Assembly (NCBI GenBank): GCA_002077065.1 | Contig: NAJO01000022.1 | Coordinates: forward strand, 62,001-126,000 | Source of the DNA: Cryoendolithus antarcticus | Lineage: Eukaryota; Ascomycota; Dothideomycetes; Cladosporiales; Cladosporiaceae | Length of the DNA stretch: 64,000 nucleotides | Direction: 5' to 3' | Shown: positions 1 to 11,800 of the stretch, piece after piece | Numbering within the stretch: the first letter of the stretch is position 1 | How the letters are laid out: each line of letters starts with the position of its first letter | Position numbers and translations under genes: made by a program | Notes under the pieces: generated by a model | Database searches by the model: none | Told to the model about the DNA's origin: nothing | The model's input: the letters and a program-made list of their open reading frames with translations, nothing else

Positions 1-1
1 A

Positions 2-1261
2 TATCGCGGTGCCGGAAGAGGGAGGGTCGCGCGATCACGCGCATTCCCGAATAAGAAGCTTGTCTTGAACGAGCCTACGCCTCCCAATCACATCGACACG
101 GACAACACCTTGCCAACACCGAAGCAGAAGCCGTCTTCAGCTTCGACGGTGTTGCGCCCTGACAGACACGCTGCGGATTCGCCTGCCGTGTCCAGTATGC
201 ACACGCCTCCCGTCGCATCATGCGCGCACACGTCAACAGCCGACGGAAAGCGAGAGATCACCATCGAGGGAATTCGATTCCGCATGAAGGAGGATGGGAG
301 TAAACTCTATAGGGTGGATGGTGAGAAAATTGACGAAATTGGCCAAGCTTTGCAACATCACGAACTAAATTCACCAGATCCCCTCACTGCAGCATTGACT
401 ACTCCGAAACAGGTCTTTATTGCAGGCATCGAGTTCCTGCGCTCCAAGAGCGGCAATCTCCTACGCAAGACAGCCATCAATCCCACCGCTCGGTACGAAA
501 GTAATGGACCGCCGGGGACTGTACCTCGAAGCTCACGCATCATCACCTTTAGGGTCACACAGAATACGAAGCCACAGTGCATCAAGTTCACGAAGAACGG
601 TATTTACTCACGAGTGCATCGATCAACGGCGTTCGCAACGGCTTCTGCAACACGATCTTTGCCAACACGTTTGGTAAGCGCAGCTCATGCTGATCTGACA
701 CGTCTTACAGGTACCTGCTACGACGGACCGAAGTGCAAATACACCCATGACCCGAAGAAAGTCGCCATCTGTAAGACGTACTTCCGCACTGGCGACTGCG
801 CAGACGGTACACGCTGCGATCTCAGCCACAAGGCGACCTACGAGCGTGTCCCTGCGTGCAGTCATTTCCTCAACGGCAACTGCACGAATGCATCATGCCG
901 CTACGCCCACGTGAATGTATCCCCCACCCCTCTTGTATGTCGTCCTTTCGCCACCCTCGGCTTCTGCGATAAGGGTAAGCTATGTGACAAGCGTCATGTC
1001 TTCGAATGCCCTGACTATGCAGAGACTGGCGAGTGCAGGAACTTCGCTGCGGGCAAGTGCAAGCTCCAGCATGTCACTCGTGCACATCTGGAGCGAAAGG
1101 CACGCCGCGACGATGACTCTGAGGTCGAGTCTGAGGATGAGGAAAATACCAGTGGGAATGACATCGATTCCGATCAGGTGGCGGAGGATGTTGATATGAC
1201 AGGGATCGACGGCGATAGCCATGCGATCTCACAGAACCAGGACTATATTGGGTTCGATTGA
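2..1261 (+). CDS. CCCH zinc-finger protein, ZC3H3/Red5-like (5' partial)
   Basis: Likely nuclear RNA-binding protein of the ZC3H3 (human)/Red5 (fission yeast) type, a family tied to polyadenylated RNA export and nuclear RNA decay. The frame is already open at the window edge and has no ATG before 197, so the 5' end is probably missing. Five CCCH fingers follow one another. Finger 1 is intact only if an intron at 600-710 is removed: the exon ending ...TKNG joins TCYDGPKC to give C-X8-C-X5-C-X3-H. Fingers 2 and 4 also fit C-X8-C-X5-C-X3-H; finger 3 is C-X7-C-X4-C-X3-H; finger 5 is longer between its second and third Cys. The tail is acidic and ends at TGA 1259-1261. The intron is 111 nt with no stop, so retained transcripts would still be translated. 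Family call rests on five tandem fingers; a CPSF30-like protein is less likely. Confidence 0.75.
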   Translation, partial: YRGAGRGRVARSRAFPNKKLVLNEPTPPNHIDTDNTLPTPKQKPSSASTVLRPDRHAADSPAVSSMHTPPVASCAHTSTADGKREITIEGIRFRMKEDGSKLYRVDGEKIDEIGQALQHHELNSPDPLTAALTTPKQVFIAGIEFLRSKSGNLLRKTAINPTARYESNGPPGTVPRSSRIITFRVTQNTKPQCIKFTKNGIYSRVHRSTAFATASATRSLPTRLVSAAHADLTRLTGTCYDGPKCKYTHDPKKVAICKTYFRTGDCADGTRCDLSHKATYERVPACSHFLNGNCTNASCRYAHVNVSPTPLVCRPFATLGFCDKGKLCDKRHVFECPDYAETGECRNFAAGKCKLQHVTRAHLERKARRDDDSEVESEDEENTSGNDIDSDQVAEDVDMTGIDGDSHAISQNQDYIGFD

Positions 1262-1803
1262 GCGATTTACCTTTGCATGGGCAGTGGCTTCACGGCCAGA
1301 TGTACACCCGCGCAAAGCATCATGAGAGGCGAGGCAATGACAAAAGAGAGAGCAACAGAGCCCACATAGAGGCTTCTACGCCCGTGACGAGCAAGATCGC
1401 TTGATAGACACTGTATGCATCAGTTCCCTAATCGATTATGTACATAGCCAAACTTAAGGTATCGACTGTTACCGTCGAATGTAGCCTCATGAGCCCCTCA
1501 CGGTCCAGCGTCGTCAGACGTTCCAATCAAGCTCAAGCCAAGATCCTCCACCTCTGCAACCTCGAGGCTTCAGCACTGCCTCCACGGCATTACGCCCAAC
1601 ATAGCAAAATTAGGGCATAAGCAACGTAAGTGCTTCTCATTCACTGAATCTTCAATGAGGCTGAAGACACAGTCCTCCTTCTTGTCCCCGTGTTTGTCCC
1701 TTCTCACATCTTCACCTCGATACCTCATGCCCGTATTCAGCAGGCCTTGTGAGCTGCACGGCCGTCTTCTAGCCAAACGCTCGGCCTACTACTATCCGTC
1801 ACT
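1262..1803. other. Intergenic, upstream of the Sel1-repeat gene
   Basis: No gene is supported here. A pyrimidine-rich stretch around 1670-1700 lies about 100 nt before the ATG at 1804, as is common in fungal promoters. Short open frames lack any recognisable character. Confidence 0.5.
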
Positions 1804-3078
1804 ATGACAGGGCTGAAAGATCTGCTCAAGAAGAAGGACCGGATCACGAAGGAGGCGCAGAACGAGAAGCCAACGAATCTCAATGTACCCGAATTCACTT
1901 TCCTGCGAACCACAACCGAGACCGAAGAGGTGATTCAGCCGCCGGACTACCCTGGTGATGAGAAGAAGGGATCAAGGGAGAGTGAGGGCAGGAAGGAACA
2001 TCGAAGAACGTTAGGCTTCAGGCGATCTTCAGGCGCAGTCTCGAGTAAGGATCTGACTGCTTCAAGAGGATCGCTGGAGTGCGAGGATGCTGGAGACGAG
2101 AAGGGCACGAAGACACTGCCCGTGCGACCGAAGAATGAAAGAAGACTGTCAGACCGACTTCACTTAGGCGCGAGAGCAAGGAGCAAGTCAAGTGAGCTAG
2201 TGAGCGCACACATACCCGAAGACCTTCCCGAGGCGCCGGACTCTGTCGCTGTGCCCTCGATCATTTTGGATGGTACTGTAGAAAGCAAAGAAGAAGCCAA
2301 AGCTGCTACTCTCAAGAAAGAAGCCCTATGGGAAAAACGCGCCACGATCCTCGCATCCTCTAATCCCCTTCTCGAAAGCGAAGAGCAGAGACGTCAACTC
2401 CAGAACCAGCACGCTCCTCAGCTCCCCACGACCCGTGATCGCAGTCAAAGTACTATTTCCGACCAAGCAGGCGATGAGAATATATTGGAAGCCATCCGCC
2501 TGCACGAAAACGGCGACCTGACACTTTCAACACAGATGTTTGGCCGTCTTGCAAACCCCAAAGGCGCGAACAATGCGCTCAGCCAAGTCCTCTACGGTCT
2601 CGCTCTGCGGCATGGCTGGGGAATCCCGCCTGAGCCAGAGAAAGCAATCCACTACCTCTCACTCGCCGCTTCCAACTCCGCAGCAGTTGAGCAAGCTGCT
2701 CTCGAAGCCGGTATGACGAAGGGAGGCGCCGCGAAGGGGGAGTTAGTGTTGGCGATCTTCGAGCTGGCGAATTGCTTCCGGCATGGCTGGGGAGTGAAAA
2801 AGGATCCTCTGGCTGCTAGGCAGTATTACGAGACTGCGGCTAATTTGGGGGATGTGGATGCTATGGATGAGGCGGCTTGGTGTTTCGTGGAGGGTTTTGG
2901 TGGGGCGAAAGACAAGTTCAGGGCGGCGCAGTACTTGAGGTTGGCTGAGGGAAAGGGGCACAAGGCTGTTGGAAATTCTTGGTGAGTATACGGGTGGTTT
3001 CGTGTACATTTAGTTCGCCGGACGCAGTCACTGACATGCATGTACAGGATATGGAAGGAGAAGTACAATTCGAAGTGA
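1804..3078 (+). CDS. Sel1-repeat protein, Nif1/Dsf2-like
   Basis: Two exons, 1804-2981 and 3048-3078, encode about 402 residues. The intron 2982-3047 starts GTGAGT and ends GTACAG; splicing gives the ending SWIWKEKYNSK. The first 225 residues are polar, charged and probably disordered. The C-terminal third carries about three Sel1-type TPR-like repeats, recognisable as ALRHGWGIPPEPEKAIHYL, NCFRHGWGVKKDPLAARQYY and a following WCFVEGFGG unit. Sel1 repeats form protein-binding solenoids. The layout of a disordered N-terminus plus short Sel1 array resembles the fungal proteins annotated as mitosis inhibitor Nif1 (S. pombe) and Dsf2 (S. cerevisiae). The repeat assignment is firm; the Nif1/Dsf2 orthology and any role in cell-cycle control are inference. 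Confidence 0.75.
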
Positions 3079-4549
3079 GACCAGCGGATTTCTCTCAGTC
3101 GCACCTCCGATGGGAAGACCTCGATGAACGACGGGGAGTGATCGTGGCGTCTCGAGATCTGACGAGGCCACAGCAGAATGAAAACTGGACAGCAATGCTT
3201 TCGCCTTGACTGCATCGTAAATACGCGGGTCTGGCAATCGCAGTGTACATAAGCACGACCTTGGAGGCCGCTCACGCGATCGACCTTGGAAGTACGCAGT
3301 CAAATACGCATGCATGTGAGCATGATCATGGTTCGGGACGTGCTATCGCAGCACGTCTGATGTACAGCTTCGATTGACTTGTTGGCTTTGCTCATCGCAG
3401 CGCTTCTTTACGATGTCTACTGGAAAAAAGGCCTCGGACGACAGATCGCACGTCACGCTGACCGAGTGGAGGGGGATTATCCAGTTGAATAAGGCTTGCG
3501 AAGCTGTAACGAACGGATAGACGGGTTGACCGAGATAGTCATCTTCGGGTCAACTGCGTCAAGAGTGATGATGGCGACAACCGCGAGCAGTGAATCACAG
3601 CGACGACCAGAGGGTGGCGGAGGGATAGACTTAATAGTCGCGTGCGGGAGAAGAGAACCTTGAGGTTAAACGTACTGAGGATGCGCGGACTGGAAAGCAT
3701 AGCAGTGCTCGAACGCGTCTGCCATGACGCTGTGCTTTCAGTGCGATATAGCGAGCACGTTCATTTGGAGTCTAAGTCATCATACTGAGTTTTGTGAGGC
3801 CTCGTGTTCGCTCCTTCCAATGTTTCGTTACCAGGGTTTTACGTCCTCTGGACCTTAGTTCACTCGCATCTCCATGTGTAGCATGCCCTCGCTTGATAAA
3901 ACATTGTCACTACTGGAGCTTTCCGCACCGCCACGGGCAATGCTGGACTCGCGCACACGGCAGTATCTGCAATATCGAGAGAACGCTGGTCAACACGGCG
4001 CCCACTCCGTCGGGATCACCTTGTATATATCCGGTGTACCCATCATGCAGGTACACGTCTTCCTTGGCTGCAGACTAACCGGGTTGGGACCGACAGACCT
4101 CGGACGCTAAGTATAGGGGCTCGGTAAGACTGCCGGGCGCCGTTTGCAGGCAAGCTTATCAACGCCTTGGCCGAAGAAAGACAGGCTTGGACCTCATTGC
4201 CGATTTCAGTCGAGCAGAAAATGCGGTGCAACACGAGCGAAGCGCCTTCTCGCACGAACAATAATCGAGCAGACAACGGCGTCGAAGATCCACCGCATAC
4301 ATCATGCCTCGTATAGCTGGAAGCGCCGAAAAGAGACCCTTCTGCGACTCAAATTAGCACGAACTGTGCGCTTTTCAACAGGGCCGTTAGACCACGCTAC
4401 GCCATGATGGACGATCGCGGCACGAACGGCTCCACGTTGATTCTATATTGCTTCGACAGGCCCTTGCCGTCTTCTCTGATGTCTCTTTGGTACGACTGCA
4501 GCTTTGCAGACTCGCTTCTCTCATTAATTCGTCGCATTTGATCGCGATC
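3079..4549. other. Gene-free stretch upstream of the laccase
   Basis: About 1.5 kb with no supported gene. Open frames in all six frames are short and have no family character. A TATA-like run (tatatat) sits near 4023-4030, roughly 520 nt before the laccase ATG. The region probably holds the laccase promoter. Confidence 0.5.
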
Positions 4550-6784
4550 ATGTTGTCCTCGTATGTCCTTAGTGGCATCGCTACACTCGCTTCTTTCGTT
4601 TCTGCTTCTGCCGTTGTCCACCGCGACGCACACGAGCGCGTATTCGCGCGACAGAGTTCTTCTTGCATACAGGTGTCGGTCACATTCAACGAGCTCAAGA
4701 CAACAGCATGGGGAGAGAGCGTGTCGGTTGTGGGCTCGATCGCGCAATTGGGGAACTGGGACACATCGAAGGCCATCTTCATGACCGCGACGGGATACAC
4801 GGCGTCGAACCCGCAATGGGTTGCTACTGTGAACATACCGCCAGGAACGAGCTTGTAAGATCTGTTGAGTACACGGTGGTGGAGAATTGTTGCTGACATC
4901 GGACAAGTCAATACAAGTACATCAAGTTCAACACGGACGGATCTGTGCAGTGGGAGTTCGACCCAAATCACTCATACACGGTACCAAACTCTTGCACAAC
5001 GAACCCGTCCATTAAGGACACATGGCAATCGTCCACGCCCACTTCGACTACATCTACGAAGGCTGCGACGTCCACGGCAACGCCAACACCGACTTGCACC
5101 AATGGCCCGACTACGAGGAACTGCTGGCAGGGTACCTTCTCAATTGACACTGACTTTGACACGAACTGGTATGTTGATATATCGACCATGATCTGGGATG
5201 AAACTGACACAGGTGTTCAGGCCCACCACAGGCCGCACAGTCTCGTACGACTTCGACATCCGCAACACCACCATGTCGCCAGACGGGCATGCTCGCCAGG
5301 TTCTGGCTATCAATAACCAGTACCCAGGGCCAACGATCTACGCCAACTGGGGTGACATGATCTCCGTGACTGTGCACAACAACATGCCCAACAATGGTAC
5401 CTCGATCCACTGGCATGGACTTCGCCAATGGCACAAGGGCAGCCAAGATGGTGTACCGGGTGTGAATGAGTGCCCACTTGCGCCAGGACAGTCGAAGACC
5501 TACACCTTCCAGGCGACTCAGTACGGAACAAGCTGGTACCACTCCCACTGGTCGTCCCAGTACGGCGATGGTGTGGTCGGACCGATTGTTATCTACGGTC
5601 CTGCCACCGCGAATTACGATCTTGATGTCGGACCATTGCCGATTACTGATTGGTACTATCCGACCGTTGCGCAGATTGCTGCCAAGACCATGCACGTCAA
5701 CGCCGGACCGCCGAAAGCAGACAGCGCGTTGATCAACGGTAGTATGGTCATTCAGGGTGCCGGCTCATACTCGCGCACTACCCTGCAGCCTGGCAAGAGA
5801 CATCGTCTTCGTCTCATCAACACCGCTGTTGACAACCACTTCATGGTCTCGCTCGACAACCATGTCATGCAGGTCATCACTAACGACTTCGTACCAATCG
5901 TCCCGTACAACACCACACACCTTTTCCTTGGCATCGGACAACGTTACGATGTGATTATCACTGCAAACCAGGCGTCGAGCAACTACTGGTTCCGCGCTGA
6001 GGTCCACGTTGCTGCGGGCTGCGGTGACAACTGGAACAACGGCAACTTGAACGCGATCTTCTCGTATGCAGGCCAAAGTGGCACGCCCACGACCTCAGGC
6101 ACAAGCTATACCCAGCGCTGCACTGACGAGACTGGCCTGACTCCGTACTGGAACTCCTACGTGCCCGATGGCCAAGTCGCCTCGCAGGTCACCCAACTCA
6201 ACACTTGGCTTAACCAGACCACCAACACCGACGGCTCTCTCACTCTCTACTGGAACGTCAACGGCTCCTCCATGAACGCCGACTGGTCCAAGCCAACCTA
6301 CAGCTACATCTACAGCTCCACCTCCAACTGGCCCTCCCGCGCAAACGTCCTGACCCTCCCTACAGAGGCGAAATGGACATACTGGGTCCTTCAATCTCAA
6401 GCCGGAAACCCCTACAACGTCGCAGTTCCCCATCCAATTCATCTTCACGGCCACGACTTCTACATCCTCGGCACAGGCTTCGACACCTGGAACACCGGCA
6501 AGATCGCCGGACTGGACTACACCAACCCCACACGCAGAGACACAGCCATGATGCCTGCAGGCGGCTGGCTGGCGATTGCGTTCCAGACTGACAACCCAGG
6601 AGCGTGGATGCTCCATTGCCATATTGCTTGGCACGCGGACGAGGGATTGGCAGTGCAGTTTTTGGAGGCGCCGAGCCAGGTAGCTGGTTTCGACCCGAAG
6701 CCGAGTAACTTCGATAGCCAGTGTGCGGCTTGGAACTCGTACGCGCCTACTGCGGCGTATAAGAAGGGTGACTCGGGGATCTAG
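4550..6784 (+). CDS. Secreted laccase with N-terminal CBM20 starch-binding domain
   Basis: Three exons (4550-4854, 4908-5168, 5221-6784) give about 709 residues. Introns of 53 and 52 nt are GT-AG, and both junctions restore conserved residues (GTSFQYKY; DTNWPTTG). Residues 1-20 look like a signal peptide. Residues about 40-135 are a CBM20: VGSIAQLGNWD, NPQW, YKYIK and WEFDPN match the family core, and W70 and W117 fall where glucoamylase starch-binding site 1 has its tryptophans. A Ser/Thr-rich linker follows (about 143-165). The rest is a multicopper oxidase (family AA1) with all four copper ligand segments: HWHG, HSH, HPIHLHGHDF and HCHIAWHADEGL. The C-terminus DSGI is the processed plug typical of ascomycete laccases. 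Expected activity is oxidation of phenols with reduction of O2 to water, outside the cell. The domain pairing is unusual. Activity and starch binding are inferred. Confidence 0.9.
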
Positions 6785-7235
6785 GTCACAAATCAACTCG
6801 AATGGCTGTGTACATATACATATAGATGATCTTTCTGGGCTACACAGGACAATTTGGAACATGTATGGCTGATTGGTATGGCGATGGGTAAATAGTATTC
6901 GCATAACATAAGGCATGCATACATGCACCTTCAACCCGATCGCCTCGCTGCAGCACTCCTCGGACGTTACCCACGTTTGCCACCCGATTGCAAGTCGAGA
7001 AAGCCTTGATCTGGGGATACGCAACGCCCTTTGACCTGACAACGACAATGTCGAATTGCGGAAACTCTTGTTGATCATTCCCGTGATGGCTTTGGATTAT
7101 TGAGAAAGGTACAAGGAGACAAAGATCAGTGCCTGGTGCTCTAGCAAAACTGACATGCGCAGCGCTCACGTTTCATATCCTTTCAATCGCCTGCAATGTC
7201 CGGCAGTACAGCTTTGCGGTCTCCATCTTCCTGCC
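6785..7235. other. Intergenic between laccase and unknown gene
   Basis: No gene is supported. It contains the laccase 3' flank, with an AT-rich tatacatatag run just after the stop, and the promoter of the gene at 7236. A long minus-strand frame entering from the laccase looks like an antisense shadow. Confidence 0.45.
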
Positions 7236-8342
7236 ATGAGTCAGACTGGAGACGAAGAGCCTACCGGCGGAGTCACTAGTCCCCATGATGTTGATCAAGA
7301 TCCAACCAGGGTACTCATCAAGTCATTGTGCGAGACCATCACTGGCAAATTGGACACGCTCACGAACAGGTTCAATGAGCAACGCGAAAGCATCGGCAAA
7401 ACGATCGTTGCCATCAGGACATACTTTGATGCGGATGTTGTGCCAAGGAAAACGATGTTCAATCATATTAAGATGATATGGTCGAAATATGCGCCCAACG
7501 AACAGGTCATCGATGGTGACGCCGGAGCCGATCGGATGCTCCCAGTGACCAGAAGTCCGGGCAAGCAGTACAGAGATCTTGCAATCGTCGAGGCTGATTA
7601 TCTCCAGAACTGTATGTCGAACGACAATATCAAATAGTTAAGGAAAGCGCTGAAGTCCACGGCGCCTGGCAACTGGACTATCATTTTGGACAGCGCGCCT
7701 ATAACTGTGGGCGTCGGGATTCTCCCAGAGAGGCAAGGCAACTGAGAAGGCTACAGGCGGTGGCACTGAGGAGGAGAGACTGGGTAGCATAGCAGAGCGA
7801 AGCAAGGGCCGTCGAAGCACGGGTGGAGTAGCTGAGCCAGTTGGTGCACCTGCGAAGCCATCGACGAAGCAGCCGAAGAAGCGACGCGGGAAAGAGCGCC
7901 TTGATGGAGCTGGTGAACAAAGCGACGACCCTGAAGCTCGACCGCCGCCCTGTAAGAAACTCCGAACACTCTCGGATTCGAAAGCTCTCCCCGACAGCAT
8001 CAGACCTGGTTAGCCAGCTCCTTGAATCCGTATGCAAACACTGACATTAGCGCAGATTGCAAGACGGTCAAAAGAAGCAAGGAGCTCCTCGAAACAGATT
8101 CACACACGTCCTTCGTACCCGGCGGCGTCCCACGATCTGACGTCTGGAAGAGTACAGCTGCTGGCACAAGCAAGGACCGCACTCAGCGTGCCGCGATCGG
8201 CGAGACATCTCCAAGTAAGCGTATTGAGTACGGTGAGCTCGAGTTGTTCCGAAAGATCGTGGACCAGGCAGCGGATGAGAAGCAGAGCGAGGGGGAGCAC
8301 GAGGAGGATACTGAAAAGGATGGGGAGGAAGATGAGGCGTGA
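7236..8342 (+). CDS. Unrecognised protein with nuclear-type basic stretch
   Basis: I do not recognise a family. A three-exon model (7236-7611, 7757-8008, 8056-8342) gives about 304 residues with frame kept at both junctions. Intron 1 is 145 nt with donor GTATGT. Intron 2 is 47 nt with donor GTTAGC and a good ACTGAC branch site. The N-terminal 125 residues look folded and helical (LIKSLCETITGKLDTLTNRF, then FNHIKMIWSKYAP). The middle holds a basic stretch, TKQPKKRRGKER, and CKKLRTLS, that resemble nuclear localisation signals. The end is strongly acidic (Glu/Asp/Lys-rich). A DNA- or chromatin-associated role is possible but only suggested by composition. The intron-2 donor is the weakest part of the model. 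Confidence 0.55.
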
Positions 8343-8830
8343 TGGACAGGGAACGGAGAGACTTTGGACATTGACTTACAACTCTATCCAATTCGGTAGC
8401 CTACTACGTGTACTTTTGGATTAGTATTGATGGCGAAATGGGTGCAGGCCGTTGAAGATGAAACGAAGTCAAGAAGCGGCAGCTTCCGGGCGGGCTTGGC
8501 TCATTGCCGGAGCAGGGAACAGGCGACGCCATGGCCACATGGCAATGATGTTGTCCCACAATCGCATAGCATAGCACTATTCTTGTATTCATAGCTCGGC
8601 CTTGCATTACTGTCCTCAGCTGAGATCTTGAATCCACGCTGCTATTACAATCAAGCCGACCTCCCTGCGCGCCTGCCGAATGCCGATGGAAAGGAGATGA
8701 GCCGTGCGGACGAGTCAAGCACATTACCATTGAGACCGAACTACAACTCCCGCGCCGCGTTGACACTTTCCCCATGTCTGGCATAACGAGCTCGTGATCC
8801 ATCGCCCACGACTACATCTCTGCACCCACC
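8343..8830. other. Promoter region of SLA1 homologue
   Basis: About 490 nt with no supported gene. The last 100 nt before the ATG are rich in C and A (caactcccgcgcc), as in many fungal 5' leaders. No clear TATA box is seen close to the start. Confidence 0.4.
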
Positions 8831-11800
8831 ATGGTCTTCCTCGGCGTATATCGCGCCATCTACGACTACGCTCCCCAGTCAGACGAGGAGCTCGAGATCA
8901 AAGATGGTGACCTCCTCTTCGTACTAGACAAGAGCGCGGACGATGACTGGTGGAAGGCAAAGAAGAAGGCTGCATCGGACGACGACGATGAGCCGGAGGG
9001 TCTAATACCTGCGAACTACGTGGAGGAGGCAAAGCCCGAATATCAGGCAAAGGCGCTCTATGACTACGCGCAGCAGACTGATGAGGAGCTGAGCTTCAAG
9101 GAGGAAGCGCGGCTGGATGTCTACGATACCACGGATCCGGACTGGACGCTGGTAGGAGCGAATGGAGAGTTCGGCTTTGCGCCGGCGATTTACATTGAGC
9201 CAGCATCGAGTGCAAATGCCAGTGCCCCTGCAGTCGCGGATGCGCGTGGTCCATTATTACCAACACGGCCACGAGCCGCCGCAAATGAGCCCATACCGGG
9301 CGAGTCAGACTACCCCGATCCGGGCATGGCACCTACACCATCACCCGAGCCACCATCAGCCAATCCTGCAGCGGCACTGGCAGGTATCATTGCGCAGCGA
9401 ACAGGAGGAGATGGGTCAGCGCCGGCAGCACGGAGGCAGCTTGCTTCGCCACCAACAGCAATGCCACCGCGACAGTACACACCGGAGGAGAGCGAAGAGG
9501 ATGCGCCATCATTACCACAGCGACCGCGATCGCAAGTCGCCTCACCGACAGCCCAGCAAGCGCCGACGCAATACGCATCACCACGATTCCCCGCCGAATC
9601 GAGCGGCGTGCTCCCCTCACCTCCGTACAACCGCGCTGTCTCCTCGTCATACCCCGACGACAACGACTCTTCCCTTCGATCACCCGGCGGCTTTCACTTG
9701 TACAACGTACATGAGATGGTATCACATATGGGCAAGAATAAGAAGATGCCGACGACACTCGGTATAAACATTGGCCGTGGTCTCATATCAATCAGCCCAG
9801 AAAAGTCAAAAGACGGACCGAGTAACGAGTGGAGTGCCGAGAAGCTCACGCATTACAGTATTGAGGGCAAGCATGTGTTCGTCGAGCTCGTGCGACCGAG
9901 TAAGAGCGTGGACTTTCATGCCGGGGCGAAGGACACTGCGCAAGAGATTGTGAGTCAGCTGGGTGATTTGGCGGGCGCTGTGCGCCAGGAGGGGCTGCGA
10001 GAGGTCATTGCGGCTAGTGCAGGGACTGGCTCTGGCGGACAGAGAAAGGGTCAGATGCTATGCGAATTCATGGCGCAGGGCGATGATGAGGTGACAGTTG
10101 CTGTAGGCGACGAGGTCATTGTGCTCGACGACCAGAAGAGTGACGACTGGTGGCTTGTGCGAAGGCTCAAGAACGGCAAGAAGGGTGTAGTGCCGGCATC
10201 ATACGTCGAAATTACGGGGACCATGGGCAATGAGAGCATTAGCGGACTGAACGCTGCACGAAGTACAGTCGAGCAGAATCGTATCGAGGAGCAGCGCCTT
10301 GCGCGGGAAGCGACGCAGAACGATAAACGGAACGGGCGAGGCGTGTCTTTGCCGGAACGGGGTAGCAGTCTGTCCACGCAAGAACAGGAGCCGCGACGAA
10401 GGACGCCTGAGCCGTCAAGTTCGAAGGCCAAGACAAAGCCGAATACATCGCGAGTACGCACTTGGACGGACCGATCAGGGACTTTCAAGGTAGAAGCAGA
10501 GTTCATTGGGCTACGAGAGGGTAAGATTCACCTACACAAGCTGAATGGTGTGAAGATCGCGGTACCGGTGACGAAGATGGCAGTCGAAGATCTCGAATAT
10601 GTCGAGAAGGCTACTGGCATTTCACTGGATGACGACAAACCACTCAGCGACATCAAGCGACGGTCAACACAGAAGGCGAAGGACAGAGATCAGAGGAATG
10701 GTGCAAGCAGTCGGACGCCAGCCGCGGGCGCGACTGTGACGGACAAGGATCAAGAACAGTGGTTTGACTTCTTCTTACAGTGTGGAGTGAACCCACAGAT
10801 CTGTGAGCGATATGCCAGTGCTTTCGCACGAGATCAGATGGGTCAGGAGGTATTGCCGGACGTCAACGAGCAGCTGCTCCGAACGCTCGGTTTGAAGGAG
10901 GGAGATATCCTCCGCGTCATGAAATTCCTCGACGCAAAGTACGGTCGCGCGCACAAGGGTATCAGCGGCGCACCTGCCAACAGTACCGGCGACGATGACA
11001 AAATCGAGCCTGCGAATGGCGGTCTTTTCTCAGGTCCTGGAGGCGCACTGCGGAACAATACACGCAAAGGACGACCAGCACCAGCAGTGGCAACGAGCGA
11101 TACTGTCGATGATAGCGCATTCAAGCCGAAGGAGTCCGAGGGTGCAAGGGCAACTCCGCTGGCGAACGCACCTCGAAGACAGCCTACGAGCGGTGGCGGG
11201 TTCGATGATGATGCTTGGGATGTGAAGCCTGGAAAGAGTGAATATACTGCTCCTGAAGGGCCTCCGCCTGGCGTGGTACAACCACCGCGGTCGGTACTCA
11301 ACGATGATCTGTCACTGCTTGCTCTGCCCTTACAGCCTCAGCCGACAGCTGCTACACCAACGCCTGCAGCACCCGCCGCCCCAGCCCAGCCAGAAGCTCC
11401 GGCGCAGTCAACGCAACCTCAGGGCGCTGAGCAGGCGATCTTCGACAAGATCGCAGCACTCAAGCCTCAGCCGACTGCACCACCACGACAGCGACCGCCG
11501 CCGCCAATTACACAGCCAAATGGAAGCTCACTTGGTGTGCCTCCACCTCCCCGAGCAGCGAGCGCACCCGGCTTCCCTCCTCAGCAGTCGCAGTTCGGTC
11601 CACCACCGTTGCAGCCACAGCTCACAGGCTACCAACAGCCCATGCAGACAGGCTACCAACAACAGCTACCACCCGGCTATGGCCAGCAACAAGGCATGCA
11701 GCAAGGCTTTCAACCTATGCAAGGCTTCGCGCCTCAACAAACAGGGTTTCAGTACCCCCAACAAACTAACGGCATGCCCTTGATGTCCCAGCCCACAGGC

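Noticed and set aside
674..710. GTAAGC donor as the true start of the CCCH-gene intron
   Set aside because: It leaves only 37 nt to the acceptor, shifts the frame and does not restore the first zinc finger, whereas 600-710 does both.
5111..5695. 194-codon minus-strand frame over the CBM20-laccase junction
   Set aside because: Antisense shadow of conserved copper-site exons, with no protein character.
6095..7078. 327-codon minus-strand frame across the laccase 3' half
   Set aside because: It is antisense to well-supported laccase exons, has no domain, and is rich in Val/Arg/Cys as expected from the complement of GC-rich coding sequence.
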